Of a stretch of DNA of 64,000 bases, positions 55,275 through 64,000 are shown piece after piece; the stretch's first letter is position 1; each line of letters opens with the position of its first letter. The notes beneath the pieces are model-generated. The model was given only the letters and a program-made list of their open reading frames with translations, did not search any database and was not told the origin of the DNA. Both the position numbers and the translations under genes were made by a program. The stretch comes from UBA9655 sp963704475. GTDB taxonomy: Bacteria > Pseudomonadota > Alphaproteobacteria > UBA9655. The DNA is taken from contig OY969900.1 of the NCBI GenBank assembly GCA_963704475.1, positions 372,001-436,000 of the forward strand, in the 5' to 3' direction.

Positions 55275-55869
55275 GCTCTCCTGCTTTTTTCTCAAGAGCC
55301 TGCAAGAGCCCCTGCATTTTACCGCCTCCCTGTTGGATAACGGAGGCATATTCTGAACGCTGGGTAATGCCCATGCTAATTCCTTCTAGAATAACATCAT
55401 AGATTTGTAGATTTCCTTTTTTTTCAAAAATCTTCCAATCAATGAAAATAGGTTGGCCATTGGGGCGCACAATGCGAGTTAATACCGTAATACCCCCATC
55501 TTGTTCTGGACGTACACCTATAATTTCAAACTTTTCAGAGGTATATTCCTTAAAGCGTGTTACATAACTTGCAATCGTTGTTGCTTTAAAAAGACTCAGA
55601 AATTTTTCTTTCTCTTCGGGGGATGCTTGTTTCCAATAGCGCCCTAAGACAAATTTTCCAATGGCCTTGAGGTTAAACTTTGTTTCCAAGATATCTTGAA
55701 ATTGAGCAGTTTGTTCTTGAGGAGAAATAGATTTATCCGTTAAAAGTGTAATGACCCTATTCCCAATATCTACCATAAAAGCTTTTGCCTGTTCAGGATT
55801 AGTGTTGGCACCTGCATTGTGTGTACAGGTCAAGAGTATAAGCCCTACAAGAAGAAATTTCTTTAACAT
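55237..55869 (-). CDS. mlaC: MlaC-like periplasmic phospholipid-binding protein
   Basis: 210 aa. Signal peptide ends near HNAGAN. MlaC/Ttg2D family: FNLKAIGKFVLGRYWKQASPEEKEKF, IIGVRPEQDGGITVLTRIV, DVILEGISMGITQRSEYASVI. Carries phospholipid between the outer-membrane MlaA complex and the inner-membrane MlaFED pump. Followed 46 bases upstream by mlaA in the same direction. Confidence 0.9.
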   Translation of the reverse strand: MLKKFLLVGLILLTCTHNAGANTNPEQAKAFMVDIGNRVITLLTDKSISPQEQTAQFQDILETKFNLKAIGKFVLGRYWKQASPEEKEKFLSLFKATTIASYVTRFKEYTSEKFEIIGVRPEQDGGITVLTRIVRPNGQPIFIDWKIFEKKGNLQIYDVILEGISMGITQRSEYASVIQQGGGKMQGLLQALEKKAGEPNQIKQKQTSHP

Positions 55870-55915
55870 TTAAGACCCTTTCTTATTTTTCCAAGGAATT
55901 GAGTTGTTTGGACTG

Positions 55916-56785
55916 TCATTCGTCATCATCATCTGGACGTGGTGTATCCAGAGCAGTTCTTTCGGTTCTGCCCAGGCTTAACGCTTTCCGTCTTTCTGTG
56001 TACCACGTACGAATTGCAGCATAAAAATCAAGAGAATTTTCTCGCAAGTTATCTATCAACTCTAGATTATCCGTTTTTGCATCTAAAATCTGGGCCGCTG
56101 TTCGGCCATAACTATAAGCTGCCTTGTCATTACAGTAAGCCCACCAGTTGATAGGATCAAAGGCATAGTCGCCTAACCTACCAAACGCATCGCGCATATT
56201 AGAGGGACCTAAAATGGGCAGGACAAGATAAATACCATCATCAATTCCCCAAGAGGCAAGGGTAAGGCCAAAGTCTGCTTTTTTATACGGAAGATCTAAA
56301 TCAGTTGAGACATCGAAAAGCCCCCCTAACCCCACGGTTGAATTCACAACAAAACGCCCGAGGGTCGTGTGGGCGCCCTCTAGGTCACCTTGCAGGAGGT
56401 TGTTTGCGAAAACAATAGGTTCACTCAAATTGCGCAACGCATATCCTATGCGCTCTCGTATAAATTCAGGGACAAGGTCTTTATACATCAAAGAAAGGGG
56501 ATCAATAAGAACCATATCCATAAACTCATTAAACCAGAAAATCCCACGATTTAAATCTTCCAGCGGGTCAGTGTCCTCACTGGAAGGTGGCGGATTGAGA
56601 TCTTCCTGTAATTCTTGAGAGGAGAGTGAGACCTCTTTTCCAGGATGCTTGTTTGTATCGGTATAACTCCAGGCATCTTCTTGTGCAGAGGCGGGTGAGA
56701 CGAGTAAAAAGATGGATAGAACAAATGTACAGGCTATCTCAGAAAATAACGGCCCATTTAATTGATAATTTTTATTTTTAATCAT
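55916..56785 (-). CDS. mlaA: MlaA (VacJ) family outer-membrane lipid transport protein
   Basis: 289 aa. DPLEDLNRGIFWFNEFMDMVLIDPL, RFVVNSTVGLGGLFDVS, ADFGLTLASWGIDDGIYLVLPILGPSNMRDAFG are VacJ hallmarks. The N-terminal export signal ends SPASAQ and lacks a clear lipobox, so the lipid anchor usual in the family may be missing. Removes phospholipid from the outer leaflet. Overlaps aroK by 8 bases. Confidence 0.9.
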   Translation of the reverse strand: MIKNKNYQLNGPLFSEIACTFVLSIFLLVSPASAQEDAWSYTDTNKHPGKEVSLSSQELQEDLNPPPSSEDTDPLEDLNRGIFWFNEFMDMVLIDPLSLMYKDLVPEFIRERIGYALRNLSEPIVFANNLLQGDLEGAHTTLGRFVVNSTVGLGGLFDVSTDLDLPYKKADFGLTLASWGIDDGIYLVLPILGPSNMRDAFGRLGDYAFDPINWWAYCNDKAAYSYGRTAAQILDAKTDNLELIDNLRENSLDFYAAIRTWYTERRKALSLGRTERTALDTPRPDDDDE

Positions 56786-57335
56786 AAATATACTCTTTAA
56801 GCGTTTCTATTACTTTTTCTACAGTAGCATCATGAGCGTCGTCGTTACTTTCAACAATCAGGTCTGCTTTCTCATAAAGGGGGTAACGTCTTTCTATCAT
56901 TTCTTCAAGGATAAGTTTTGCATCTCCTTCAAAAAGAAGAGGCCGCGTATCCCTGCGAATAACACGTTCATATAACACATCTGGATCAGCTCTCAACCAT
57001 AAAGAGATAGCATGTTCTTTAATAAGGAGTTGACTTTCTTCATCCATAAAAGCTCCATCTCCTGTTGAAATAACTTGTATAGGGTCATTTAAAAGCCGCT
57101 TTATGACTCGTCTCTCTGCATCGCGAAAAGCCTTCTCACCCCAGGTTTCAAAAATATCTGCAACGGAGCAACCTGCTGCGCGTTCAACTTCTTGATCAGT
57201 ATCATGAAAAGAAACCCCGAGCTTTCGGGCAAGGCGCCACCCAATGCTGCTTTTTCCAGCCCCCATCATGCCAACAAGAACGAGCGTTTTTGGCAAGACA
57301 AGATTTGCCGAATATCGTTTCGGTTTTTCTTTCAT
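56778..57335 (-). CDS. aroK: Shikimate kinase
   Basis: 185 aa. P-loop GMMGAGKSSIGWRLA, shikimate-binding DTD, and STGDGAF where most enzymes have GGGAF. Lid Arg in RRDTRPLL. Phosphorylates shikimate in aromatic amino-acid synthesis. Heads the aroK-mlaA-mlaC operon; aroB, its usual partner, is not next to it. The 66-base gap to mlaE holds divergent promoters. Confidence 0.92.
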   Translation of the reverse strand: MKEKPKRYSANLVLPKTLVLVGMMGAGKSSIGWRLARKLGVSFHDTDQEVERAAGCSVADIFETWGEKAFRDAERRVIKRLLNDPIQVISTGDGAFMDEESQLLIKEHAISLWLRADPDVLYERVIRRDTRPLLFEGDAKLILEEMIERRYPLYEKADLIVESNDDAHDATVEKVIETLKEYIYD

Positions 57336-57401
57336 TTTTTTGAATTCTCTTTTACTTTCACCTCAACATACTGCATTGTAAGATAAGAGGAAACATCTTT
57401 C

Positions 57402-58544
57402 ATGATAAAAAAAAATTCCCTCCCTTTGATGGAGATCCTTTCTCAAAAAGAAGGAGTGACCCTTAAACTACAAGGTGTATGGAGTGCAAAAACTGCAGCG
57501 AAGGCTGAACTTTTGTGCACAGAGATTCTCACAAAGCCTCTTCCAAAGACTCTTTTTTTTGATCTTTCAGATTTTAAAGAGTTCGATACATCCGGTGTGT
57601 GGCTCATACATCGAACCATGAAGGCCCTAGAGCATAAGGGGCATCATGTGATTGTTCAAAAAGAAAGTGAGACATTTTCAACTCTTTTATCCTATCTTGA
57701 ATTTTATAAACCCTCCTCCGATACAAAATTGAAAGTGTCTTCCTTTTTTGGGCAGCATTTAGCTTACATAGGAAAAGAAACTGTTAATTTAGCGCTGTTG
57801 ACAAGAGATCTTATCATTTTCTTGGGACAAGTAACTGCTGAACTCCTTCGTGTTGTTCTTCACCCTCAACGACTGCGGTGTACCTCTATCGTTGTGCACA
57901 TGGAAAGGTATGGCGTTAATGCCATCCCTATTATCACCGTTATGTCTGCTGCTTTGGGGCTTGTTCTTGCCTATCAGGGAGAGGAACAACTTCGCCGATT
58001 TGGCGCTGAAATTTATACGATCAATCTTGTAAGCATCTCTATCGTACGGGAAGTCGGAATCCTCATTACCGCTATTTTGGTTGCAGGACGAACGGGGAGT
58101 TCTATTACGGCTCAGATTGGCATCATGAAGATTAATCAAGAGATAGACGCACTGAATACGTTGGGATTAAGTCCCATGAGCGTTCTGATTCTTCCACGCA
58201 TTCTGGCCCTTATTCTTATTATGCCTTGTTTGGCTTTTATTTCTGATCTTGGTGGACTTTTAGGGGGAGGAGTTATGGTTGTTGGATCTATGAACGTTTC
58301 TCCCGAACTTTATATTCATCGCATTGCAGAAGCTATTACAGTTGGAGGTTTTTGGGTTGGAATCATGAAGGCTCCTCTCTTTGGTGCTATTATTGGACTT
58401 GTAAGTTGTTTTGAGGGGATGCGTGTGCAAGGTACGGCAGAAAGTGTTGGGATATGCACGACACGGTCTGTTGTGGAAGGAATATTTTTAGTCACGCTTG
58501 CCGATGCACTTTTATCTATTTTTTTCTCAGAGATAGGCCTTTAA
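57402..58544 (+). CDS. mlaE: MlaE-family lipid transporter permease with N-terminal STAS domain
   Basis: 380 aa. Residues about 15-100 form a STAS/MlaB-like domain (FFDLSDFKEFDTSGVWLIH) fused to the permease (YGVNAIPIITVMSAALGLVLAYQGEEQL, REVGILITAILVAGRTGSSI). The fusion supplies in one chain what E. coli makes as MlaB plus MlaE. Start of the mlaE-mlaF-mlaD operon; stop codon abuts the next start. Confidence 0.93.
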   Translation: MIKKNSLPLMEILSQKEGVTLKLQGVWSAKTAAKAELLCTEILTKPLPKTLFFDLSDFKEFDTSGVWLIHRTMKALEHKGHHVIVQKESETFSTLLSYLEFYKPSSDTKLKVSSFFGQHLAYIGKETVNLALLTRDLIIFLGQVTAELLRVVLHPQRLRCTSIVVHMERYGVNAIPIITVMSAALGLVLAYQGEEQLRRFGAEIYTINLVSISIVREVGILITAILVAGRTGSSITAQIGIMKINQEIDALNTLGLSPMSVLILPRILALILIMPCLAFISDLGGLLGGGVMVVGSMNVSPELYIHRIAEAITVGGFWVGIMKAPLFGAIIGLVSCFEGMRVQGTAESVGICTTRSVVEGIFLVTLADALLSIFFSEIGL

Positions 58545-59312
58545 ATGACTCAAAACAGACCTATTATTTCTATCAGAGATTTAGTCACAGCGTTTGGCTC
58601 GCAAGTCATTCATGATCATTTAGATCTAGACATTTTTCGGGGAGAGATTTTTGGAATCGTTGGGGGGTCTGGTTCAGGAAAATCTGTCCTTTTGAATACG
58701 GTTTTAGGTCTTCTTCCAGCAGAAAATGGGGTTATTACTGTTTTAGGAAAACCAATCGAATCTCTTGAAAAAATTAGAGCGCTTCATCTACAATCTCATT
58801 GGGGTGTTTTGTTTCAGGGGGGAGCTCTCTTCAGTTCGCTTACTGTTGGCGAAAACATTCAATTCCCTATGAAAGAGATGGAGAATATGCCGCATGATTT
58901 GGCGCGAGAAATGGCTTTAATCAAACTAAAAATGGTGGGTCTTGAAGAAACCGACTTCTTTAAATATCCTTCCGAACTTTCAGGGGGAATGGTTAAAAGA
59001 GTGGCTCTTGCTCGTGCTCTTGCAGTTGATCCTGAAATCCTCTTTCTTGATGAACCTACCTCTGGCCTTGATCCGATCGCAGCTGAAGCTTTTGATGAGC
59101 TTATTTTAACCTTAAGGGGGACCCTGAATTTAACGGTTGTTATGATCACCCATGACCTTGATAGTATAAAGCGGCTTTGCGATCGCCTTGCGGTCTTAGT
59201 TGACAAACGTGCCATTGTTGGGACATTAAAGTCATTATTAACGAGTAATCATCCTTGGATTTATAGTTATTTTCATGGGGTACGAGGACAGCTTGCACTT
59301 CGTGAGCCTTGA
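58545..59312 (+). CDS. mlaF: MlaF phospholipid transporter ATPase
   Basis: 255 aa. Walker A GGSGSGKS, Q-loop FQGGALFSSLTVGEN, signature LSGGMVKRVALARAL, Walker B ILFLDEPTSGLDP, H-loop ITHDLDS. Drives lipid movement with MlaE and MlaD. No gap from mlaE, 6 bases to mlaD. Confidence 0.94.
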   Translation: MTQNRPIISIRDLVTAFGSQVIHDHLDLDIFRGEIFGIVGGSGSGKSVLLNTVLGLLPAENGVITVLGKPIESLEKIRALHLQSHWGVLFQGGALFSSLTVGENIQFPMKEMENMPHDLAREMALIKLKMVGLEETDFFKYPSELSGGMVKRVALARALAVDPEILFLDEPTSGLDPIAAEAFDELILTLRGTLNLTVVMITHDLDSIKRLCDRLAVLVDKRAIVGTLKSLLTSNHPWIYSYFHGVRGQLALREP

Positions 59313-59318
59313 GGAGTT

Positions 59319-60215
59319 TTGATGGAAACACGCGCTGGATATATGCTAATCGGTACATTTGTTCTTTTTTCTTTTGCAGGTATTCTTATTTTTTTCTTGT
59401 GGATTATGCAAAAAGATGTAAGCTATAATGTAAGATATTATACAACTTACTTTTCAGGATCAGTTACAGGGCTTGCTAAAGGGGGCGCCGTTAATTTTCT
59501 GGGTGTTCCCGTAGGAACAGTCAGAGACATAAAGCTTGACCCACAAAATCTTGAAGTGGTTCAGCTGACTCTCGCCGTTTCAAAAGATATTCCTATTAAA
59601 GAAGATGCCTATGCATCTCTTGAGTACCAAGGACTCACAGGATATAAATTTGTCCAACTTTATGGGGGGAGCAAAGATAGCCCTCTTTTAAAGGCTAAAC
59701 CGGGGCAAAAGTATCCCGTCATCGTCTCTCGTTATTCTGGGGTAGAAGAAATCATGACGCTTCTTCCACGTATGATGCATAAAGTCACAAACCTCGTAGA
59801 CCGTGTCCATGCAACCTTTAATGAACAAAACAGAAATCGTTTTTCCGATGCTTTGAAAAATATTGATATTCTCTCTCAGCGATTAGCCGAAAGTTCAAAA
59901 CCTCTTAAGGTATTGATTGAAAATACGAATAGCGCCGTTAAGACGCTAGAGACAGAAGTTAAAAGCCTCAGCCATTCAACTCAAGAGACGTTCTCAAAAA
60001 TAAGTCTAGTATCTGATGATATTACCAACTATTTTGATAAGAACAAGGCTGCTCTTGATACATTAACCCAAAGTGGATCTTACGAGCTTTTACAAACCTT
60101 GGCCGAGACGCGCGATATGGTGATGAGTGCCACCAATTTTTTTAAAAAACTTGATGAAAATCCCAGAGGATTACTTTTTGAAACCTCCCGGAAGGGTATT
60201 TTTATCCCACAATAA
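59319..60215 (+). CDS. mlaD: MlaD/MCE-domain lipid transport protein
   Basis: 298 aa. N-terminal transmembrane anchor (LIGTFVLFSFAGILIFFLWI), MCE domain (YFSGSVTGLAKGGAVNFLGVPVGTVRDI), then a long helical C-terminus, longer than that of E. coli MlaD. Forms a hexameric ring bridging MlaFE to MlaC. Followed 20 bases later by the PagL-like gene. Confidence 0.92.
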   Translation: MMETRAGYMLIGTFVLFSFAGILIFFLWIMQKDVSYNVRYYTTYFSGSVTGLAKGGAVNFLGVPVGTVRDIKLDPQNLEVVQLTLAVSKDIPIKEDAYASLEYQGLTGYKFVQLYGGSKDSPLLKAKPGQKYPVIVSRYSGVEEIMTLLPRMMHKVTNLVDRVHATFNEQNRNRFSDALKNIDILSQRLAESSKPLKVLIENTNSAVKTLETEVKSLSHSTQETFSKISLVSDDITNYFDKNKAALDTLTQSGSYELLQTLAETRDMVMSATNFFKKLDENPRGLLFETSRKGIFIPQ

Positions 60216-60235
60216 GAAGAAAAAGGACTTCAACA

Positions 60236-60838
60236 ATGCGGTATATATTAGGATTAATTGGTTGTTTGATAGGGCAAGAAGCCTTAAGCGAGCCCAACTG
60301 CCAAAAACCCTGCCCGTCATGGTGGAGCCAAGGATGGGCTGTAACGGTTTACAGTGGCCCTCTTACGTCTCAAACGACAAGTAGAATTCCTATAAATCCT
60401 GATTTTGAAGGCTCAGCAATTATCGCTGGAGCACTTGCAAAAAAATTAGGAAGCGTTTGGGACAAAAAGCTAGATTTTGAACTTGAAGCGCAATACGTCC
60501 AACATTTTGGGGGGCAAACACATGCTGAGATTAACCCTGCTGTATTCGTTATGCGGTGGAACGATTTTTCTTGGAATAAAACCTTACCCACAACCATTGC
60601 GATTGGAGATGGGTTGAGCATTGCAACAAGGCTTCCAACCCTTGAAGTAAAACGACGGAAAAATGATACGGCTCGCGTGCTCAACTATGTTATGGCAGAA
60701 ATCACTTTGTCTCTCCCCTCTTATCCACAATGGGCTCTCATAGGTCGCTACCATCATCGTTCAGGAGCTTTTGGACTTTTTGGTGGTGTGCATGATGCTT
60801 CCACGGCCTTCGCTGGGGGGCTCAAGTATTGGTTTTGA
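60236..60838 (+). CDS. Outer-membrane beta-barrel protein, PagL-like
   Basis: 200 aa. Signal peptide ends near EALSEP. The mature part alternates hydrophobic residues and ends in aromatic YWF, typical of outer-membrane barrels. RYHHRSGAFGLFGGVHDAS carries an H-x-S like the catalytic pair of lipid A deacylase PagL. Next to mlaD in the same operon, so a role in outer-membrane lipid remodelling is reasonable (inference). Confidence 0.65.
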   Translation: MRYILGLIGCLIGQEALSEPNCQKPCPSWWSQGWAVTVYSGPLTSQTTSRIPINPDFEGSAIIAGALAKKLGSVWDKKLDFELEAQYVQHFGGQTHAEINPAVFVMRWNDFSWNKTLPTTIAIGDGLSIATRLPTLEVKRRKNDTARVLNYVMAEITLSLPSYPQWALIGRYHHRSGAFGLFGGVHDASTAFAGGLKYWF

Positions 60839-60844
60839 GCTTTA

Positions 60845-60903
60845 CCTCTCCCCTTGTGGGAGAGGTGAAGAAAGCTCTACGCCATTTTCTTATTCATGAC
60901 GAC
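60845..60903. repeat. Truncated copy of the GTCGTCATGA element
   Basis: Minus-strand reading gtcgtcatgaataagaaaat followed by ggcg aligns with 49312-49340, and cctctcccc..gggagagg (60845-60865) matches the inner hairpin. It covers the end of nusB: the last residues SRHE and the stop codon come from repeat sequence. The hairpin could terminate both converging genes. Confidence 0.6.
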
Positions 60904-61345
60904 TGATTCTTATCTTCTGAGCAACCGTATTTAAGATACCATTCACAAAGGAAACCTCTGTTGCATCAAAAAAAGACCGGGTTAGGTTAAGATATTCATT
61001 CATAATAACCGCAGGAGGGGTCGTTGTCTTTGTAAGCTCAAAAAGGGCTGCGCGGAGAATCGCTCGCGTGACGGAGTCAAGGCGATCCAGGGACCACCCT
61101 TCTTTTAAAGCCTCAGTAATAAGCACATCACTTTCAAGATGGGATTCCCAAGCGCCTTCCGTCAGTATTGTGAAAAAGCTGGCCCCAGCTTTTGATTTCA
61201 TTTTTTTTAACCGGTGCTCTAAGAATTCCGCCACAACAGTGGGAGCTTCTCCATCTGTTTGCTCGAGCTGAAAGAGGGCTTGAACAGCGGCCGTTCGTCC
61301 AGCTGTCCGGCTCTTAAAAGAAGATTGAGGTGATTTGTTTTTCAT
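60890..61345 (-). CDS. nusB: Transcription antitermination factor NusB
   Basis: 151 aa from the ATG at 61345; an ATG at 61393 would add 16 residues. AGRTAAVQALFQLEQTD, AILRAALFELT, PAVIMNEYLNLTRSFFDATEVSFVNGIL are family motifs. Binds boxA RNA with NusE in rRNA antitermination. Confidence 0.93.
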   Translation of the reverse strand: MKNKSPQSSFKSRTAGRTAAVQALFQLEQTDGEAPTVVAEFLEHRLKKMKSKAGASFFTILTEGAWESHLESDVLITEALKEGWSLDRLDSVTRAILRAALFELTKTTTPPAVIMNEYLNLTRSFFDATEVSFVNGILNTVAQKIRISRHE

Positions 61346-61505
61346 GATCCATAGTGTATCAGAAATTAACGAAGATCTGTCAATGAGTTTCATTATAGTG
61401 CTATGGAGTTGGAGTCTCCATTTTTTCTATCCTTCGCTGTTGCACAGTTTTTGTCGATACTATAATAGTATACTCATCCACCCTAGCTGCGTCGCAGCAA
61501 AGGCT

Positions 61506-61595
61506 GGAGGGGTGGCCGAGCGGTCGAAGGCGCATGATTGGAAATCATGTATACGGGTAACCGTATCGAGGGTTCGAATCCCTCTCCCTCCGCCA
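61506..61595 (+). tRNA. tRNA-Ser (anticodon GGA)
   Basis: 90 bases including CCA. Acceptor GGAGGGG, anticodon arm ATGATTGGAAATCAT giving GGA (reads UCC/UCU), long variable arm TATACGGGTAACCGTAT as expected for Ser, T-arm GAGGGTTCGAATCCCTC. Confidence 0.95.
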
Positions 61596-61672
61596 TAACA
61601 GTATTGTCATTATGAAACAAGTTCAAGATGACAACTGAATTCGGAATGACAAGTGGAGTAAGATGAGAAAAA

Positions 61673-62149
61673 ATGCCCCTTTTATCTTTTGAAGATTTTT
61701 CTCAAACTTCCTTTGAAGGGGGGGGACGATTTTTAGGATGTGATGTGGGGACAAAAACAATTGGTCTTGCCCTTTCTGACACAAACAAGATGATTGCAAC
61801 GCCCCTGACTGTGATTAAGCGCACCCAGTGGAAAGAAGATTCCCTCACTCTTTTAAACGAAATAGACACCCATACCATTTGCGGAATTATCGTAGGTTTT
61901 CCTTTGAATATGAATGGAACTGAAGGCCCCAGGTGTCAGTCAACGCGCCAGTTTGCCTCTAATCTTTTGAAGGCATGGGATCTTCCTCTCTGTTTGTGGG
62001 ATGAACGTCTTTCAACACGTGCTGTGACCAGGACTCTTCTTGATGCTGATCTTTCGCGTGCTAAACGGGGACAGGTCGTTGATAAAATGGCCGCGTGCTA
62101 TATCCTTCAAGGATTCTTAGATGCTTATGGAAGAAAGCTAATAAAATGA
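61673..62149 (+). CDS. ruvX: RuvX/YqgF Holliday-junction resolvase-like protein
   Basis: 158 aa. GCDVGTKTIGLALSD, VGFPLNMNGTEGP, LWDERLSTR and DKMAA cover the RNase H-like core with its acidic residues. Role in pre-16S rRNA end processing and possibly recombination. Alone, before glmM. Confidence 0.92.
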   Translation: MPLLSFEDFSQTSFEGGGRFLGCDVGTKTIGLALSDTNKMIATPLTVIKRTQWKEDSLTLLNEIDTHTICGIIVGFPLNMNGTEGPRCQSTRQFASNLLKAWDLPLCLWDERLSTRAVTRTLLDADLSRAKRGQVVDKMAACYILQGFLDAYGRKLIK

Positions 62150-62246
62150 AATAAAATGTGACCTCCCATATTTGAAATAATCTAGATTTTTACCTTAGAA
62201 AAAGATATATTTATCTGATAACATATTTTGCAGAGGAGCCTTACAG

Positions 62247-63596
62247 TTGACACGAAAACTTTTTGGAACAGATGGCATTCGTGGAAGAGCCAATATAGAA
62301 CCCCTTACTCCCGCCACCTTGACGCGTTTAGGGCAAGCCATTGGCCTTTATTTTATGCGGGGCGATCATCGCCATCAAGTTGTCATTGGCAAAGATACGC
62401 GGCTTTCCGGCTATATGGTTGAATCGGCTCTTGCGGCAGGGTTTGTTTCGGTTGGAATGGATGTTGCTCTTGTCGGTCCTTTGCCAACGCCTGCGATTGC
62501 TATGCTTACGCGTTCTTTGCGGGCAGATCTAGGGGTGATGATTTCTGCAAGCCACAACCCGTATGCAGATAATGGAATCAAGCTATTTGATCCGGATGGA
62601 TTTAAGCTTAATGATTTCGTTGAAAAGAGCATTGAGGACCAACTCGATGCCCTTCCTTCAGTCATTCAACCGCTTTACGTCGGGCAGATGACACGTATAG
62701 ATGATGCTGTTGGCCGCTATGTAGAGTTTGTTAAATCCAGCATTCCGCGGCATATTCGGTTTGATGGGATGCGTATTGTTGTTGATTGTGCTCATGGCGC
62801 GGCTTACAAGGTGGCCCCTCTTGTTTTTAAAGAACTTGGAGCAACGGTGATTCCTCTTTGTGTCACACCCAATGGGACAAATGTTAACGAAGAGTGTGGT
62901 ACAACCTATCCACAAGCCATGTGTCAAAAGGTCAAAGAGGTGGGAGCACACCTGGGTATTGCCTTTGATGGAGATGCGGATCGAGTTGTTTTCTCTGACG
63001 AATGTGGAAATTTGATTGATGGCGATCAAATTATGGCGCTGCTTGCAACCGATTGGAATAAGCGCGGTCTTTTGAAAACAAAAGCTATTGTTGGCTCATT
63101 GATGTCTAACTTAGGGCTTGAAAAATATTTAAACAATCTTGACATTTCTCTTATTCGAGCCCCTGTCGGCGATCGTTATGTGGCTGAAAAAATGCGAGAC
63201 AAAGGATGCAATGTAGGGGGAGAACCCTCAGGTCATATTGTTCTTTCCGATTATGCAACAGGAGGGGATGGACTTTTAACCGCCCTTCAAATCCTTGCCA
63301 TTCTTATCTTAGAACAAAAACGTGCAAGTCAGGTGATGAAAGTTTTTACGCCCTTTCCGCAGGTTTTAAAAAATATACACCTTCCACCGTTTTGTCTCAA
63401 GAACCCACAAGTTAAGCAACTGATTGAAAAAGCTCAAAAAAAACTTGGAGAAAAAGGACGTCTTGTTGTTCGTCCCTCTGGGACGGAGCCCTTGCTTCGA
63501 CTTATGGCTGAAGGAGAGGATAAAGCTCGTGTGACTGAAATTATCGATCACATCGCTGAGACATTAATTTCTTTTTCTAAAGAAACGGCGGCATAA
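62247..63596 (+). CDS. glmM: Phosphoglucosamine mutase
   Basis: 449 aa. TTG start at 62247 after GAGGAG. GTDGIRG, phosphoserine loop ISASHNPYADNGIKLF, metal-binding FDGDADR, and VRPSGTEPLLRLM. Converts glucosamine-6-P to glucosamine-1-P for peptidoglycan and LPS precursors. Confidence 0.96.
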   Translation: MTRKLFGTDGIRGRANIEPLTPATLTRLGQAIGLYFMRGDHRHQVVIGKDTRLSGYMVESALAAGFVSVGMDVALVGPLPTPAIAMLTRSLRADLGVMISASHNPYADNGIKLFDPDGFKLNDFVEKSIEDQLDALPSVIQPLYVGQMTRIDDAVGRYVEFVKSSIPRHIRFDGMRIVVDCAHGAAYKVAPLVFKELGATVIPLCVTPNGTNVNEECGTTYPQAMCQKVKEVGAHLGIAFDGDADRVVFSDECGNLIDGDQIMALLATDWNKRGLLKTKAIVGSLMSNLGLEKYLNNLDISLIRAPVGDRYVAEKMRDKGCNVGGEPSGHIVLSDYATGGDGLLTALQILAILILEQKRASQVMKVFTPFPQVLKNIHLPPFCLKNPQVKQLIEKAQKKLGEKGRLVVRPSGTEPLLRLMAEGEDKARVTEIIDHIAETLISFSKETAA

Positions 63597-63650
63597 AAGA
63601 TAGTTATTGGAGGTTAATCATTAGGATTAGAAAGTTCTAACCCCTAACTC

Positions 63651-64000
63651 TTACTTTACCCTTGCCCAGATGGTTTTCATCACAAAATACATCAGTGCTG
63701 TAAACACAAGAAAATAGATCAGGACTCGATAGCCCATTTGCTTGCGCGCTTCAAGTTCTGGCTCAGCTGTCCAAGCTAAAAAGGCGGTTACATCTCGAGC
63801 CATTTGATTCAGGGAAGGTTTTTCCCCATTACTATAGGTCACAAGTCCGTCTGAAAGAGGAGGGGGCATTGCGATTTGGCTGCCAGGAAATACAGGGTTA
63901 TAGGACATCCCTGGAGCCAAATCGACATCCTTTGGGGGAGTGGGCTCATACCCTGTAAGCAGCGCATAGACATAATCAGGCCCGCCTGTACGGGCTTTTG
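63651..64000 (-). CDS. petC: Cytochrome c1, C-terminal part (runs off right edge)
   Basis: Open to the window end. Visible part: ARTGGPDYVYALLTGYEPTP, then PGMSYNPVFPGSQIAMPPPL, VTAFLAWTAEPELEARKQMG and a C-terminal transmembrane anchor (YFLVFTALMYFVMKTIW). The Met in the QIAM segment is the expected haem ligand. It is the electron carrier of the cytochrome bc1 complex and the haem-attachment CxxCH lies outside. Confidence 0.93.
   Translation of the reverse strand, partial: KARTGGPDYVYALLTGYEPTPPKDVDLAPGMSYNPVFPGSQIAMPPPLSDGLVTYSNGEKPSLNQMARDVTAFLAWTAEPELEARKQMGYRVLIYFLVFTALMYFVMKTIWARVK

Noticed and set aside
61335..61598. ORF ending AERSKAHDWKSCIRVTVSRV
   Set aside because: Typical artefact of translating a tRNA-Ser gene; no ribosome site or family.

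Overview
The window is AT-rich alphaproteobacterial DNA. Respiratory and envelope genes (cytochrome c1, split mlaEFD / mlaC-mlaA loci, a fused STAS-MlaE permease), Ti-type conjugation genes, many insertion sequences and many intergenic palindromes suggest a host-associated lineage such as Holosporales or Rickettsiales. That placement is inference; no rRNA is present.

Region 1 (1-9.4 kb) is the right part of an integrated conjugative element or plasmid remnant: a TOPRIM/DUF3987 primase-like protein running off the left edge, an AAA+/nuclease-like ATPase, two tiny genes behind a structured leader, traD, traC, a candidate oriT and a full-length Ti-type TraA relaxase/helicase. Chromosomal genes begin with mutM at 9.6 kb.

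Region 2 (9.6-32 kb) is dominated by light and oxidative-stress functions: two CPD photolyases, a third FeS-type photolyase split by an IS, TspO, alternative oxidase, a SOUL haem-binding protein, a flavodoxin, several short-chain dehydrogenases, and an operon (FAD oxidoreductase, DUF1365, cyclopropane synthase, MFS, DUF3833, SDR) like the set beside rpoE-chrR (singlet-oxygen response) in Rhodobacter. No rpoE or chrR is visible here.

Region 3 (32-41 kb) holds tRNA-Thr, a MITE-like 200-bp element, the proton pyrophosphatase hppA, a YejA-like binding protein and a DUF6790 gene split by an IS. Four copies of one 1057-bp IS1595-family element (at 15.2, 21.0, 37.8 and 39.2 kb) encode the same transposase and carry perfect 8-bp target duplications, so they spread recently.

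Region 4 (40.6-54 kb) is a metal and envelope region: a secreted His-rich protein, a Fur-type palindrome with a tiny membrane ORF, znuCBA, an MepM-like peptidase, rplY, uvrB, a secreted Cys-rich protein sharing its leader and signal peptide with the His-rich protein, a tyrosine recombinase and several exported proteins of unknown function.

Region 5 (54-64 kb) is core: prs, mlaC, mlaA, aroK, mlaE-mlaF-mlaD with a PagL-like outer-membrane protein, nusB, tRNA-Ser, ruvX, glmM and the 3' end of petC (off the right edge).

The most novel signals are the pair of genes sharing promoter, leader and signal peptide but with unrelated metal-ligand-rich mature parts (41 and 48.7 kb), the light-stress island, and several unnamed palindromic repeat families.
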